Origin: Flavivirga spongiicola
Lineage (GTDB): Bacteria; Bacteroidota; Bacteroidia; Flavobacteriales; Flavobacteriaceae
Assembly (NCBI RefSeq): GCF_030540825.1
Contig: NZ_JAUOEO010000001.1
Location: forward strand, 1,275,001-1,339,000
Length of the DNA: 64,000 nt
Reading direction: 5' to 3'
In this document: piece by piece, positions 26,504-36,198 of the stretch
Layout of the letters: each line of letters begins with the position of its first letter
Position numbering within the stretch: the stretch's first letter is position 1
Notes under the pieces: generated by a model
Databases searched by the model: none
Seen by the model: the letters and a program-made list of their open reading frames with translations, nothing else
Told to the model about the DNA's origin: nothing
Translations under genes and position numbers: made by a program

Positions 26504-27241
26504 TTAAAAGTCTCTCTTAATTTCTATATCATATGTAAAATAATCTGTGAGATAATATACTATGTTAAACTCCACAGGACGATCTCCTAGGTCACATACT
26601 AACCTTTCTCTTTTTAGAATTGGTGTTTCCTCCTCTACATCCAATAATTTGCCAATTTCTTTCGAAGCAGTAATAGCACTTATTTTTTCTTTAGAGGTAG
26701 AAACTATTACGTCATGTTCTTTCTCCAATAACTCATATAAAGGGGTACTGAAATCTTCTTTACCAGTGATGCCTACCCTTGGATGAAAGTATGATACTGA
26801 ATAAAGGTATTTGGCATCTTTAGATCCTCTAATTTTTTCTAGCTTCCATATTTCTTTTGATTGAGAAATAGCTAATGCTTCATTAATTTCATTTGGAGCA
26901 TTTACCATTGCATTTTGTACCATATAGTTTACAACATCAATCCCCTGGTTTCTCATTTCTTTGGTAAAGCTAATCCAGTTGTCTAACCGGGTTGCAATTT
27001 TTTTGTATACTACTTTTGTACCAACTCCTTTTTTACGTTCTACAAGACCTTCATTAACTAATGTATTTACAGCTTGTCTTACAGTATTTCTGGAAACACC
27101 TAGTTTTTTTGATAAGGTTACTTCCTTAGGAAGAAGGTTATCCCCATTTTTATATTCTTTCAAAGTAATTAACTTTCTTAAGTATTCTTCTATTTGAGCA
27201 TGAAGAGGAACTGAGCTTTGTTGATCTAATCTAAAATCCAT
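26504..27241 (-). CDS. GntR-family regulator, HutC/UTRA type
   Basis: A 245-aa regulator. A winged-helix GntR domain occupies residues 10-75 (PLHAQIEEYLRKLI, PKEVTLSKKLGVSRNTVRQA, NEGLVERKKGVGT), and a UTRA ligand domain about 95-240 (VEFNIVYYLTDYFTYDIE at the end). HutC-type members usually sense a sugar phosphate or other small metabolite and bind palindromes. It lies inside the mannoside operon between the glycosidase and kinase genes, so autoregulation is expected. A candidate operator is the palindrome ATGTTTAAACAT between the divergent promoters at 36006-36067. Confidence 0.9.
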   Translation of the reverse strand: MDFRLDQQSSVPLHAQIEEYLRKLITLKEYKNGDNLLPKEVTLSKKLGVSRNTVRQAVNTLVNEGLVERKKGVGTKVVYKKIATRLDNWISFTKEMRNQGIDVVNYMVQNAMVNAPNEINEALAISQSKEIWKLEKIRGSKDAKYLYSVSYFHPRVGITGKEDFSTPLYELLEKEHDVIVSTSKEKISAITASKEIGKLLDVEEETPILKRERLVCDLGDRPVEFNIVYYLTDYFTYDIEIKRDF

Positions 27242-27278
27242 AAGGCATTATTTTATATACTTGTCGAATATACTGTAT

Positions 27279-28571
27279 TTACTTTTGTGATTCTACCCAT
27301 TCTTCCAGCATTGTAATAGCTTTATATAATACACCAGCCGAACCTCTGAAAGTACCAGAACCTTCGGGTTTATTTTTCACTGTATACCATTCAAAAAAAC
27401 CATCATTTTTCACTACTCTGTCTGTCATTGGTAATAATTGCTCATACGCTTCTTTTTCAAATCCATTTTCAATTAATTCCTGAATCATGCGCCCTCCAAA
27501 CCAGGTCCAATCCCCTCCATTTTGGTAGCCATAAGGATACATTCCCTTATTTTCAAAGGCCCAATCAGGATAGGGAGGATACATGGTTAACCCTATAGAA
27601 CCAGCACCGGAAGCTTTTACGTTGGCAATCATTTTATCTAAAGAAACTTTAATTTGTTTTTTTGTTAGTAATCCTGCTTCTATAGCTATTGCCGTCCCAC
27701 CATGATAGTAAATTTCATTTTCGTTAAAATCATCTGGATATGGTGATTTTTCCAAATAAACATGAGGTATAAACTTTTGATTTTTTTCATCCCATAAAAC
27801 ATTCATGGTGTTTTTGGCAATATTTTTTCGTATTGTACCCCATTTTAATTGGGTTTCAGGAACAAGTTCCATCATATTATCCAATGCAATCAATAGCATT
27901 GCATTATCATAAATATCAACACAGTAATGTGTGTCTTCTGTAATATAAACACCCCAAGGGTGTGAGTGTTGCACATCTCCCCAATCTGCTGTTGTAGCTC
28001 CGTAAATCAATCCAAATTTATCAGACCATCTATGACTCATCAAAAACTCCATAGCCTTTTCCATTCGTTTGGCAACTGTTAAGTTTCCTACCTGTGTATT
28101 TAAAAAATTGTGATGACCTGTTTTCTTAATATATTTATATACTGCTTGTATTAAGGATGTTTCATGATCTGTCTCTACTGTATTCTTATGACCACAATAA
28201 TTAGGTTCTAAATCGTTACAAATGAATTTATAACCTTCTTCGGTCTCAATGGCTTTTTCCTTTGGTATAAAACCATCAATAATGTTACCATCTTTTCCTT
28301 GAAGTCTAAAAAAGACTAGTAAATTTTCTTCAAGTTCTTTGGAATCAAAAACTTCAGCTGATAACTCTATAAAAGTATTATAATCTCGTATCCAAACTTC
28401 GCCATAACCATCACCAGCATTAAACCCTGTCTTAACAACATCTAAAGCTCTGTTTTTTACTTCTTTGAAATTTTTGTTACTCGTGATTTTACCAATAAGT
28501 TCCTTGTCTTCCTTTTGTTGGTTGCAACTCACTATTAGTATTGTTATAAATAATCCTAAATATTTTTTCAT
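27279..28571 (-). CDS. (alpha/alpha)6-barrel glycosidase lipoprotein
   Basis: I choose the ATG at 28571 because it gives a lipoprotein leader (MKKYLGLFITILIVSC); an ATG 18 bases upstream is in frame. The 430-aa product has six-hairpin glycosidase features: EVWIRDYNTFIELSAEV near the N-terminus, YGATTADWGDVQ, IYDNAMLLIALDNM, and the C-terminal YQNGGDWTWFGGRMIQELI. These match the fold seen in GH15, GH63, GH125 and amylo-1,6-glucosidase-like enzymes; I cannot fix the CAZy family. It follows the GH92 gene by 4 bases and may trim alpha-linked glucose or mannose from the same glycan. Confidence 0.75.
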   Translation of the reverse strand: MKKYLGLFITILIVSCNQQKEDKELIGKITSNKNFKEVKNRALDVVKTGFNAGDGYGEVWIRDYNTFIELSAEVFDSKELEENLLVFFRLQGKDGNIIDGFIPKEKAIETEEGYKFICNDLEPNYCGHKNTVETDHETSLIQAVYKYIKKTGHHNFLNTQVGNLTVAKRMEKAMEFLMSHRWSDKFGLIYGATTADWGDVQHSHPWGVYITEDTHYCVDIYDNAMLLIALDNMMELVPETQLKWGTIRKNIAKNTMNVLWDEKNQKFIPHVYLEKSPYPDDFNENEIYYHGGTAIAIEAGLLTKKQIKVSLDKMIANVKASGAGSIGLTMYPPYPDWAFENKGMYPYGYQNGGDWTWFGGRMIQELIENGFEKEAYEQLLPMTDRVVKNDGFFEWYTVKNKPEGSGTFRGSAGVLYKAITMLEEWVESQK

Positions 28572-28575
28572 GGTT

Positions 28576-30969
28576 TTATTTTTCTTCATTTGACATTGAT
28601 GGTGGCACTTGTTCTATACCCCATTGTTTATTTGGTTCTGGTCCCATTGTAAAAGATAGTGTTCCTCCTCTAACAATTTCATCTCTATATATCCAGTTAT
28701 TCTTAATTGGAGAACCATTAAAATTTACAGATTGGACATAGAAATTATTTGGTTGTTGATTTATAGTTTCTATTACTAAATCTTCACCTGGATAATATTT
28801 GTTATCTAATTGAATTGTGATTTTGTTGAATATTGGACTTCCGAATTGAAATGATGTGTTTGCAGAGGCATGACCTTGCACATCAAATAACCCCATGGAA
28901 GCCATTACGTACCACGCGCCTAGCTGCCCTTGATCTTCATCTTGACCTATACCATATCCATGTAAAGGGTCAGTACCATAAAACTCGTTACATATGGTTC
29001 GTGTCCATTTTTGCGTTAACCACGGTTTACCAGAATAATTGAACAACCACGCATTGTGTAAACAAGGTTGATTACCGTGATTATATAATTTTTCGACCCC
29101 AGAAAAGCTATGTATTTCTTCGCCCCCTCCACCAAACATATTTTTTTGTGCGTTATTGAACATAGTCTCCAAACGTTCATTAAATAAAGGCTTTCCTATG
29201 AGTTTTATTAAGCCCGCTGGGTCATGAGGAATATACCAAGTAAACTGATAGGCATTTCCTTCCTGAAAACCATCCCAACCTCTCATAGGGTCAAAATCTT
29301 CTATGAATTTTCCATTTTCCAGCTTGGGCCTAATGAATTTTGTTTCTGGATCAAAAAGGTTTTTATAATAGTCAGCCAGTTTCATGAGTTTATTATAATT
29401 ACCGTAATCTTTCATTCCTTTTGCCATTTGAGCTACAGCATAGGAGCTAAAGCTGTATTCTAAGGTATGTGATGCTCCAAAATTGAAAACCCACCCATTG
29501 GATATGATGGTATCTTTATAGGGAACATATTTTTCTTTTATAAAATAAGCCAAATCGTATTTTCCATTCCCCAGGTTACGTCCGCTATATTCTAGTTCAT
29601 TTTTTAAAGCGGCCTTATATCCCGTTTTTATGTCAAAATCACGGATACCCACATTGTATGCTGATGCTAATAATAAACCTTGAAAATTGGTTTGTACACC
29701 GTTGGTAAAAACACCATTGGCCGCACCATCATGTAACCACCCTCTATCTTTGTAAAAATCAATATTAGATTGGATATAAGAACTAAAGTAATCAGGATAT
29801 GCCAAAGCCCATACTTGGCTCAAGTTCCAAAAACCACCCCATATCCCATCCGTATTATAATGATGATATTTAGGATTACCATTAGCATCTAAGGTAGTCT
29901 TACCAATTTTTCCATCTACCAAAGGATAATCACCATTAGCATCACTAGATAACCCACGCCCCAATAAAGCATGATACAATCCAGTATAAAATTTAATTCT
30001 GTCTTCCTTTTCACCCCCTTCAACAACAATTTTGTTTAGCTTTTTATTCCAAATAGCTTTAGATTCGTTTTTAACCGTACCAAAGTTTTTTCCTTTGGAT
30101 TCTTTTTCTAAATTTAGACGAGCATTGGTAATTGAAGTATAACTTAGCCCTGTCTGAATTTCTAACACCTCACCTTGTTCCATAGCAAAAGAAAGGTATA
30201 GTCCATTATTAATTCCTTTTGTACTTCTAGCACCTTGTTGATGCAATGTATCAACAAAACTCCCAGTTTTTATAGGGGTTTTATTTAATTTGGCAACAAA
30301 ATACATTTTAACTCTTTTGCCTGGGTCACAAAACTTTGTGTATTCGGGATTTGTTTCAATATATCCTTCTACTTCATTATTATTTACTAGTTGTGCATAT
30401 GCATCAGTTACATTGCTACTTTCTCCTTGTTTGTGCCCTATATCTATAATTAGATGAGCTTCATCGGTTTTTGGAAATGTATAGCGATGGTAACCCACTC
30501 TTTCAGTAGCAGTAAGTTCTACGGTAATATTATAATCTGAAAGATTCACATTGTAGTACCCTGCTTCGGCATGCTCGGTAGTTTTTTCAAACCTAGATCT
30601 ATATCCGTCGTCAGGATTTTCTAAAGAACCTGGAATTGTTTTTAACGCTCCAGTAGTTGGCATAAAGACTAATCCACCAATTTGAAATTCATGAAAATGA
30701 CCAAATCCTTCAATGGAAGTATGTCTATTGTCATAACCTGTAGGTCCCCAGCCTCCATCACTATTGTAAGCATTTGTATGTGGAGCAAGCTTTGCCATAC
30801 CGAATGGTCGAGCTGCAGGTGTATAAAAAAACCACCTGCCATGTACAGAACCTATTTGTGGGTCTACATATTGAGTAAGGTCTTGTAATGGTTTTTCTTT
30901 TGTTTTTTTATTACTCTTGCAGCTTGCAAAGCTTAAAAGAATTATGATTATGGTTATTAAATATTTCAT
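28576..30969 (-). CDS. GH92 alpha-mannosidase lipoprotein
   Basis: A 797-aa protein with a lipobox leader (LLSFASC, Cys at residue 18). It is close to full-length GH92: VDPQIGSVHGRWFFYTPAAR at the N-terminus, YDNRHTSIEGFGHFHEFQIG, ATERVGYHRYTFP, TDGIWGGFWNLSQVWALAYP, and the calcium/catalytic region GYGIGQDEDQGQLGAWYVMA. GH92 enzymes are calcium-dependent inverting exo-alpha-mannosidases acting mostly on alpha-1,2 (also 1,3, 1,4 and 1,6) linkages of N-glycans and mannan. The unusual VHGRWFF first motif differs from the sibling enzyme at 30975-34202 (GHSRWMI). It lies between two other glycosidase genes with 4- to 5-base gaps. Confidence 0.93.
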   Translation of the reverse strand: MKYLITIIIILLSFASCKSNKKTKEKPLQDLTQYVDPQIGSVHGRWFFYTPAARPFGMAKLAPHTNAYNSDGGWGPTGYDNRHTSIEGFGHFHEFQIGGLVFMPTTGALKTIPGSLENPDDGYRSRFEKTTEHAEAGYYNVNLSDYNITVELTATERVGYHRYTFPKTDEAHLIIDIGHKQGESSNVTDAYAQLVNNNEVEGYIETNPEYTKFCDPGKRVKMYFVAKLNKTPIKTGSFVDTLHQQGARSTKGINNGLYLSFAMEQGEVLEIQTGLSYTSITNARLNLEKESKGKNFGTVKNESKAIWNKKLNKIVVEGGEKEDRIKFYTGLYHALLGRGLSSDANGDYPLVDGKIGKTTLDANGNPKYHHYNTDGIWGGFWNLSQVWALAYPDYFSSYIQSNIDFYKDRGWLHDGAANGVFTNGVQTNFQGLLLASAYNVGIRDFDIKTGYKAALKNELEYSGRNLGNGKYDLAYFIKEKYVPYKDTIISNGWVFNFGASHTLEYSFSSYAVAQMAKGMKDYGNYNKLMKLADYYKNLFDPETKFIRPKLENGKFIEDFDPMRGWDGFQEGNAYQFTWYIPHDPAGLIKLIGKPLFNERLETMFNNAQKNMFGGGGEEIHSFSGVEKLYNHGNQPCLHNAWLFNYSGKPWLTQKWTRTICNEFYGTDPLHGYGIGQDEDQGQLGAWYVMASMGLFDVQGHASANTSFQFGSPIFNKITIQLDNKYYPGEDLVIETINQQPNNFYVQSVNFNGSPIKNNWIYRDEIVRGGTLSFTMGPEPNKQWGIEQVPPSMSNEEK

Positions 30970-30974
30970 TTTTT

Positions 30975-33900
30975 TTATTTTGGGCTTTTAGGTAAAGCGT
31001 TTGTACCCCATGACATGTTAGGTTTAGAACCCATTATTAATTCTAATTTTCCTCCCTTTAAAAGTTCATTTGAAGGAAACCAAAAATTTTTCAATTCTTT
31101 TCCATTTAGTATAGCACTTTGCACATATTTATTATTAAATGATGTGTTTTTTGCTACTATGGTAAAAGTTTTTCCACGACTGTATCGATTACCTAAGTCT
31201 ATTACTATTTTTTCATATAATGGGCTTCCTATTTCGTATATAGGCTCTGTTCTTGTACCTCCATCGGTTTGAAACAACCCTAGTGAAGACATTAAAAACC
31301 ACCCGCTCATTTGCCCCTGATCTTCGTCTCCTAGGTAGGCATTAGAAATACCAAAACCATAAAATCTATCTAAAATATCTCGATTCCATTTTTGGGTCAA
31401 CCACGGTTTTTTAACCCAGTTAAATAGAAATGAGAAGTGCATGGATTGTTGATTTCCTTGGATTACAGGAAAATCCCAATACTTTTCATTTGGGGCGTTG
31501 TACCTCCAATTACGACTTATATTAAAGCCGTCGTCCAATCGCTTAGCAAATTCTTCATTTCCAATTATTTTGGCCAGTGCAGGTATGTCCTGTGGAACAA
31601 AAAAAGTGAGTTGCCATGCGTTTCCTTCTGCGTACTGATGGTTTCCTCCACTTGTAATGGGATCAAAATTTTTGAACCAAGTACCGTCTGAATGTTTTAA
31701 TCTTGCGAAACCAATAGTAGAATCAATAGCATTTTTCCACCAATATGCTCTATCTATAAACTCATTATATGCCGTTTTTTTACCTAAAGATTTTGCAAAT
31801 TGAGACACTGCGAAATCATCAAAAGAATATTCCATAGTATTAGAAAAACGACCCTTGTTATAGGGAACATATTTATGTTTCAAATAAGTGACTAAATCTC
31901 TATTTCCAGCATAGCCATTTCCAATTTGTTCTCCTATTGTTGTTTGCATTTTGTAGGTAGCTTCAAAGGCTTTGTCAACATCATAATCTCTAATACCCAT
32001 TTGATAAGTACTTACAATTAATGGTATTTCATGTTCTGCAACCATTACTGGAATATATTCTATTCCTGCCGGTCCTTTAGCCAGCCAGCCGTTAGTGTTA
32101 TACATTGCTAACTGAGATTTTACCCATTTTGAAGACCACTCTGGCGTAACTAAATTCCAAAATTGGTTAAGGTTCCAAAATGTATTCCAAAAAGCATCAC
32201 AACCTAAGGCAACATCTTTTGAGTTTTTAAACTGTTGTTTCCTTTCTGTAGCATCTATCCAACTACCATCCACATCACTAAAGATGTTTCTACTAACTAG
32301 TGCTCTATACATATTGGAGTAAAATCTGGTTTTCTCCATTTTATTGTCACTCGTAATTAGAACTCTCTGTAATAAATCTCCCCAAGTTTTTTCTTGATTT
32401 TCTCTAACTTTTTCAAAGCTCCAATTAAAAGGCTTTACTATTTCTTCTTCTAAATTCAAATTGGCATTTTCTATGCTTACATAAGAGATACCTGTTCTAG
32501 TTTGTACTATTTGATTTTCTGAAGTGTCAAATTCAATAAAAGCGACAATATCATCTGGGTTTTCAATTGTAAATTTTGAAGATTTGCTAATACTGCTTGT
32601 GTCATCTCTATCTTTATTTTTTATTTCCGTCCATACTCCAAAATCTTTTATTGGCTGGTCAAATTCCATTACAAAATGAATTGTATATTCTTGTTTTATG
32701 TCATCCCACGCTCTTTTTTCATCTCCATTTTCTACCATTTTACTTCGGTAGTAGTGTTCTCCCCAAACAGATTCGGACATGTGTTTGCTATAACCTACAA
32801 TTTTATAATCATTAATTTTTTCAAAATGCGCTTCTTGAATATGGTATGTATATTCAGAAGGTATTTTAAGGTCAACCAATATTCTTGAGTCAGAAATGTC
32901 TTTTGGGTAGGTGTAACGTTGGAAGCTACATCTTGTGGTAGCAGTCAGTTCTGCTTTTATATTATAATCACTTAATAGAGCTGAGTAATAACCTAATGGG
33001 GCTTTTTCTGTAGTCTTGTCTATACGCGAGCGATACCCCTTATCAGGTTCTCCTTGGTTTCCAACTTTTGTAATGAGCGGACCGTTTGTTGGAAATGTCC
33101 CTAGACCAGCCATTGTCCATTCATGCACATGACTAAAAGTTCCAATACTTTCAAAAGTAGGTTGATATCCCGCTTGCCAACCTTTATTTTGATTGTCAGG
33201 AGAAATTTTAACCATGCCAAATGGCATCCATGGACCCGGTGCAATCATCCATCTAGAATGACCGGTTCCTATTTTGGTATCTACATAGTCTATAAGTTTA
33301 TTGCGTTTTTGTAGTGCTCTTTGAATTTTTCCTTCTTGAATTGTTTTCCCATCTACAAGAATTTCATAGCAACTCATTTTCGATGTACTTATAGCTGGCA
33401 TAGGTACTTCTAAAATTTGCATTCCGTGCTCTATTGTTTTTTCAAATATCTTTTTTTTATCTAACAAAACTTCTAGCTTCGGAGTTCCTTCCAAATGTTG
33501 TACTTCCAATAAAAGAGGTTGTATTCTTGATTCGTTTTCTTGTAATTCGTAGTTTGCAGGTCGTATATTTTTGATAAATATATTTGAAGGTTTAAGTAAG
33601 CATGCTCGTTTTGGAGCTTCTAACTTAATCTGATCAAATACTAACCAACTGCCTTCTAAAGAAGTTAATTGAATTTTGTTGCCCCCTTTGTTTATAAGTT
33701 CGGGGTTAATATCTATTTCTATTTTTTGTTCGTGACTACCTTTTGTTTTTCCATTTAAGGCGTTGGAGTTTTTTCCTTTTTTGAGTCTAAACTTCCAGGG
33801 TTTACCATTAATTGATACTTTAAAAAATGGGGGATCTTCAGGGCTACAATCTAAAATATCTATACTAAGTTTCCAATTTCCTTTTTTGGGTTTCTTTGCA

Positions 33901-34202
33901 ATACTAAATAATAGGTTTAATTGATGAGGGCGAATTCCTGCCAATCCTGATGTTCCTCCCCAATAATCTATTGCTCCTGGCAAAACATAGGGAAAATCTT
34001 TGTCTATTTTCGAATAACCAATAACAAAACTGCGGTCTTCCCATCCAAAATCTTTTTCAAGAAACTTATCATAGCTTGAAGGTGCCAATGCAAATTCGTT
34101 TCCGCTATTATCCGACTCTCCTATTTGCCACAGTATTTTTTGTGCAAAAGAATAGTTTGATATTACACCAAGTATAAGTAAGAAGATTAATTTTTTTCTC
34201 AT
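30975..34202 (-). CDS. GH92 alpha-mannosidase with large N-terminal beta-domain
   Basis: The start at 34202 is preferred because it begins an SPI-type signal peptide (MRKKLIFLLILGVISNYSFA) and avoids overlap with the upstream gene; an ATG at 34247 is in frame. The 1075-aa protein has an added N-terminal region of about 290 residues (ILWQIGESDNSGNEFALAP..., KGNWKLSIDILDCSPEDPPF), which resembles the beta-sandwich module found in polysaccharide lyase 4-type and related proteins. The GH92 domain runs from about residue 300 (DYVDTKIGTGHSRWMIAPG) to the end, including TAELTATTRCSFQRYTYP and YLGDEDQGQMSGWFLMSSLG. Expected to act in the periplasm on complex alpha-mannosides. Confidence 0.9.
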   Translation of the reverse strand: MRKKLIFLLILGVISNYSFAQKILWQIGESDNSGNEFALAPSSYDKFLEKDFGWEDRSFVIGYSKIDKDFPYVLPGAIDYWGGTSGLAGIRPHQLNLLFSIAKKPKKGNWKLSIDILDCSPEDPPFFKVSINGKPWKFRLKKGKNSNALNGKTKGSHEQKIEIDINPELINKGGNKIQLTSLEGSWLVFDQIKLEAPKRACLLKPSNIFIKNIRPANYELQENESRIQPLLLEVQHLEGTPKLEVLLDKKKIFEKTIEHGMQILEVPMPAISTSKMSCYEILVDGKTIQEGKIQRALQKRNKLIDYVDTKIGTGHSRWMIAPGPWMPFGMVKISPDNQNKGWQAGYQPTFESIGTFSHVHEWTMAGLGTFPTNGPLITKVGNQGEPDKGYRSRIDKTTEKAPLGYYSALLSDYNIKAELTATTRCSFQRYTYPKDISDSRILVDLKIPSEYTYHIQEAHFEKINDYKIVGYSKHMSESVWGEHYYRSKMVENGDEKRAWDDIKQEYTIHFVMEFDQPIKDFGVWTEIKNKDRDDTSSISKSSKFTIENPDDIVAFIEFDTSENQIVQTRTGISYVSIENANLNLEEEIVKPFNWSFEKVRENQEKTWGDLLQRVLITSDNKMEKTRFYSNMYRALVSRNIFSDVDGSWIDATERKQQFKNSKDVALGCDAFWNTFWNLNQFWNLVTPEWSSKWVKSQLAMYNTNGWLAKGPAGIEYIPVMVAEHEIPLIVSTYQMGIRDYDVDKAFEATYKMQTTIGEQIGNGYAGNRDLVTYLKHKYVPYNKGRFSNTMEYSFDDFAVSQFAKSLGKKTAYNEFIDRAYWWKNAIDSTIGFARLKHSDGTWFKNFDPITSGGNHQYAEGNAWQLTFFVPQDIPALAKIIGNEEFAKRLDDGFNISRNWRYNAPNEKYWDFPVIQGNQQSMHFSFLFNWVKKPWLTQKWNRDILDRFYGFGISNAYLGDEDQGQMSGWFLMSSLGLFQTDGGTRTEPIYEIGSPLYEKIVIDLGNRYSRGKTFTIVAKNTSFNNKYVQSAILNGKELKNFWFPSNELLKGGKLELIMGSKPNMSWGTNALPKSPK

Positions 34203-34215
34203 AGAGGTATTGCGT

Positions 34216-35982
34216 TTAACATGCATTTTCTTTAACAAAAGAGACAATTACTTTTGCTTGCTTATTTCCTGTATTAATTAATGTGTAATTTTTTGCTGCT
34301 GCTGGTATGGCAAAAGTTTCAGCATAATGAAAGGTCCGTTTATCTTCATTGACATTAAGTTCAATAGTTTCTCCTTCAACTAACATAAGCACGTGACATT
34401 GCTGTTTTGTATCAATATGTATCTTATCCTCAAATTCATATCTATATACATCATAAAAATGATCTGGATGTGTTGGTAGATGAATTTTTTTCCAATCATC
34501 ACCAGAATTCTCCACTATTGGTTTAGATATTAAGGTGTCTTGTACATTTTGTCCTTTCCTTTCAAAATTCAAGTTTTCAAAAGCACGGTCAATGTTCATG
34601 GGTCTTGGATTGCCATCCAAATCCATACGCAGCCAGTCATACATTTTAAAGGTGAAAATATAAGGTGTAGCACTGATTTCTAAAACCATATTGTTAGTGC
34701 CAGAGCAATGTATTGTACCGTGAGGTATCAAAAAAAGATCATGCTTTTTTGCAGGAAGTTTTTGAACATAACTCTCTACGTCAAGAGTTTCTTTGGTTTC
34801 ATAGCTATGTTCAAGAGCTTTCTTAAATTTGGTTTCATCAATATCGTTTTGAAAACCCAGATACACTTCTGCATCATCTTCGGCATCAAGAATATAATAA
34901 GTTTCGTCTTGTGTAAAATTTTCTCCAAACTCTTTTTTAATATAATCTGGTTTTGGATGACATTGAACAGATAAATTACCACCTTGAAAAGTATCTAAAA
35001 AATCGAACCGGATTGGGAATTCATCACCAAATCTTTTTGCTGCTTTTCCCAATATATTTTCTTGTTCCTGAAACATCAACATATCAAAAGAAACTTCTAA
35101 AAGCTTTCCTTCACTCTCAAATAACAAACCATTTTCTGGAACTATCATTTCAAAAGACCAAGCATAGTTTGGAACATCCTGACTTAAATCATGTATTTTT
35201 TCTCTAATCCATTGGCCACCCCAAACACCAGATTCAAACCAAGGTCGTACACGAAAGTATTTTTTTGACATATTGTTGAGTTCTTGTCTCAATAATTCAC
35301 CAGTCATCCAGCATAGGTTTCTAGACCTTTGCTTATCAACAATAATATCAATTTTTGGTAGCAATTTTTTCTTTTCTTTATTCAATACAATCCAATCTAC
35401 AAAATAGAAATGCTTATACATCTGTTTTGGATTTTTGCCTTTTGTAAATCCTAAGTTGGCTACTTCATTTGCCCGCATTCTATACTGGAGTTCATTTTTT
35501 GGTAAATCAAAATAAACTAAAAACCCATCAAAATTTAATTGACTAGCACCAGTACCATAAATAAGAATTGTATTTGTGCTTTCCTCTAACTTTAATGAAT
35601 CAATTTTCATATTATCAAAAAAATCGTTTAATTCTATATCTGCTCTATAACCAAAAACGGGATCTTCCCCTCCTAAAAATGGATTTACCAAATCTGAGAT
35701 GTCCTTTTCTGATTTTAAATAATTGGAAATATTTAGTATTATTACGCGCAATCCTCGATCTTCAAGACTTAGTTTCAAAGAAGAACTAATCTCTTCCCAG
35801 TCTAAACCAATATAACCATCAAGAATTATAACTTTTTCATTACATATTTTATCTGCTAGTGTTTTATACCCAACATTAATTGAACCATCTTTAACATGAA
35901 AGGCTGGATAAATATCATAGCTTTTTTTATCATGATTTGGCTTTTCTATAGGTAACAGAAATTGGCTGGTTTTTCGTTTCAT
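34216..35982 (-). CDS. Class I mannose-6-phosphate isomerase fused to a degenerate kinase-like domain
   Basis: A 588-aa cytoplasmic protein, about 250 residues longer than a simple phosphomannose isomerase. Residues about 40-205 look like a uridine-kinase/P-loop-type domain without a visible Walker A (KVIILDGYIGLDWEEISSSL, VNPFLGGEDPVFG, FDGFLVYFDLP). Residues about 240-588 are the cupin-type class I isomerase: FESGVWGGQWI, LSVQCHPKPDYI with the zinc-ligand His, DETYYILDAEDDAEVYLGF, and LIPHGTIHCSG. The reaction would be mannose-6-phosphate to fructose-6-phosphate. It is the first gene of the mannoside operon, fitting the ROK kinase at its other end. The role of the N-terminal domain is unknown. 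Confidence 0.82.
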   Translation of the reverse strand: MKRKTSQFLLPIEKPNHDKKSYDIYPAFHVKDGSINVGYKTLADKICNEKVIILDGYIGLDWEEISSSLKLSLEDRGLRVIILNISNYLKSEKDISDLVNPFLGGEDPVFGYRADIELNDFFDNMKIDSLKLEESTNTILIYGTGASQLNFDGFLVYFDLPKNELQYRMRANEVANLGFTKGKNPKQMYKHFYFVDWIVLNKEKKKLLPKIDIIVDKQRSRNLCWMTGELLRQELNNMSKKYFRVRPWFESGVWGGQWIREKIHDLSQDVPNYAWSFEMIVPENGLLFESEGKLLEVSFDMLMFQEQENILGKAAKRFGDEFPIRFDFLDTFQGGNLSVQCHPKPDYIKKEFGENFTQDETYYILDAEDDAEVYLGFQNDIDETKFKKALEHSYETKETLDVESYVQKLPAKKHDLFLIPHGTIHCSGTNNMVLEISATPYIFTFKMYDWLRMDLDGNPRPMNIDRAFENLNFERKGQNVQDTLISKPIVENSGDDWKKIHLPTHPDHFYDVYRYEFEDKIHIDTKQQCHVLMLVEGETIELNVNEDKRTFHYAETFAIPAAAKNYTLINTGNKQAKVIVSFVKENAC

Positions 35983-36005
35983 TCATTAATAATATAAAAT
36001 AAATA

Positions 36006-36067
36006 CAAAGGTAGTAATTTTTAATATGTTTAAACATTTGAACATAATAAATTTTTACATACTTTTG
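36006..36067. promoter_or_regulatory. Divergent Bacteroidota promoters sharing a palindromic operator
   Basis: Plus-strand promoter: TTTG at 36037-36040, 19-base spacer, TACTTTTG at 36060-36067, an exact fit to TTTG-N19-TAnnTTTG. Minus-strand -7: TACCTTTG, read from 36013 to 36006. The 12-bp perfect palindrome ATGTTTAAACAT (36026-36037) overlaps or abuts the -33 regions of both. It fits the GT-N-TA-N-AC pattern of GntR/HutC operators, so the regulator at 26504-27241 could control both directions. Confidence 0.6.
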
Positions 36068-36198
36068 TTTAGTGAAGAGATTGAGATAAATTAGATACCG
36101 ATTCAATTCCTATTATGATTTCTTGTAAATTATACGAGGCCAGATAGAAAAATTCTGTTTCTATATCTTTCATTTTAACTTAAATAAACTATAAATTC

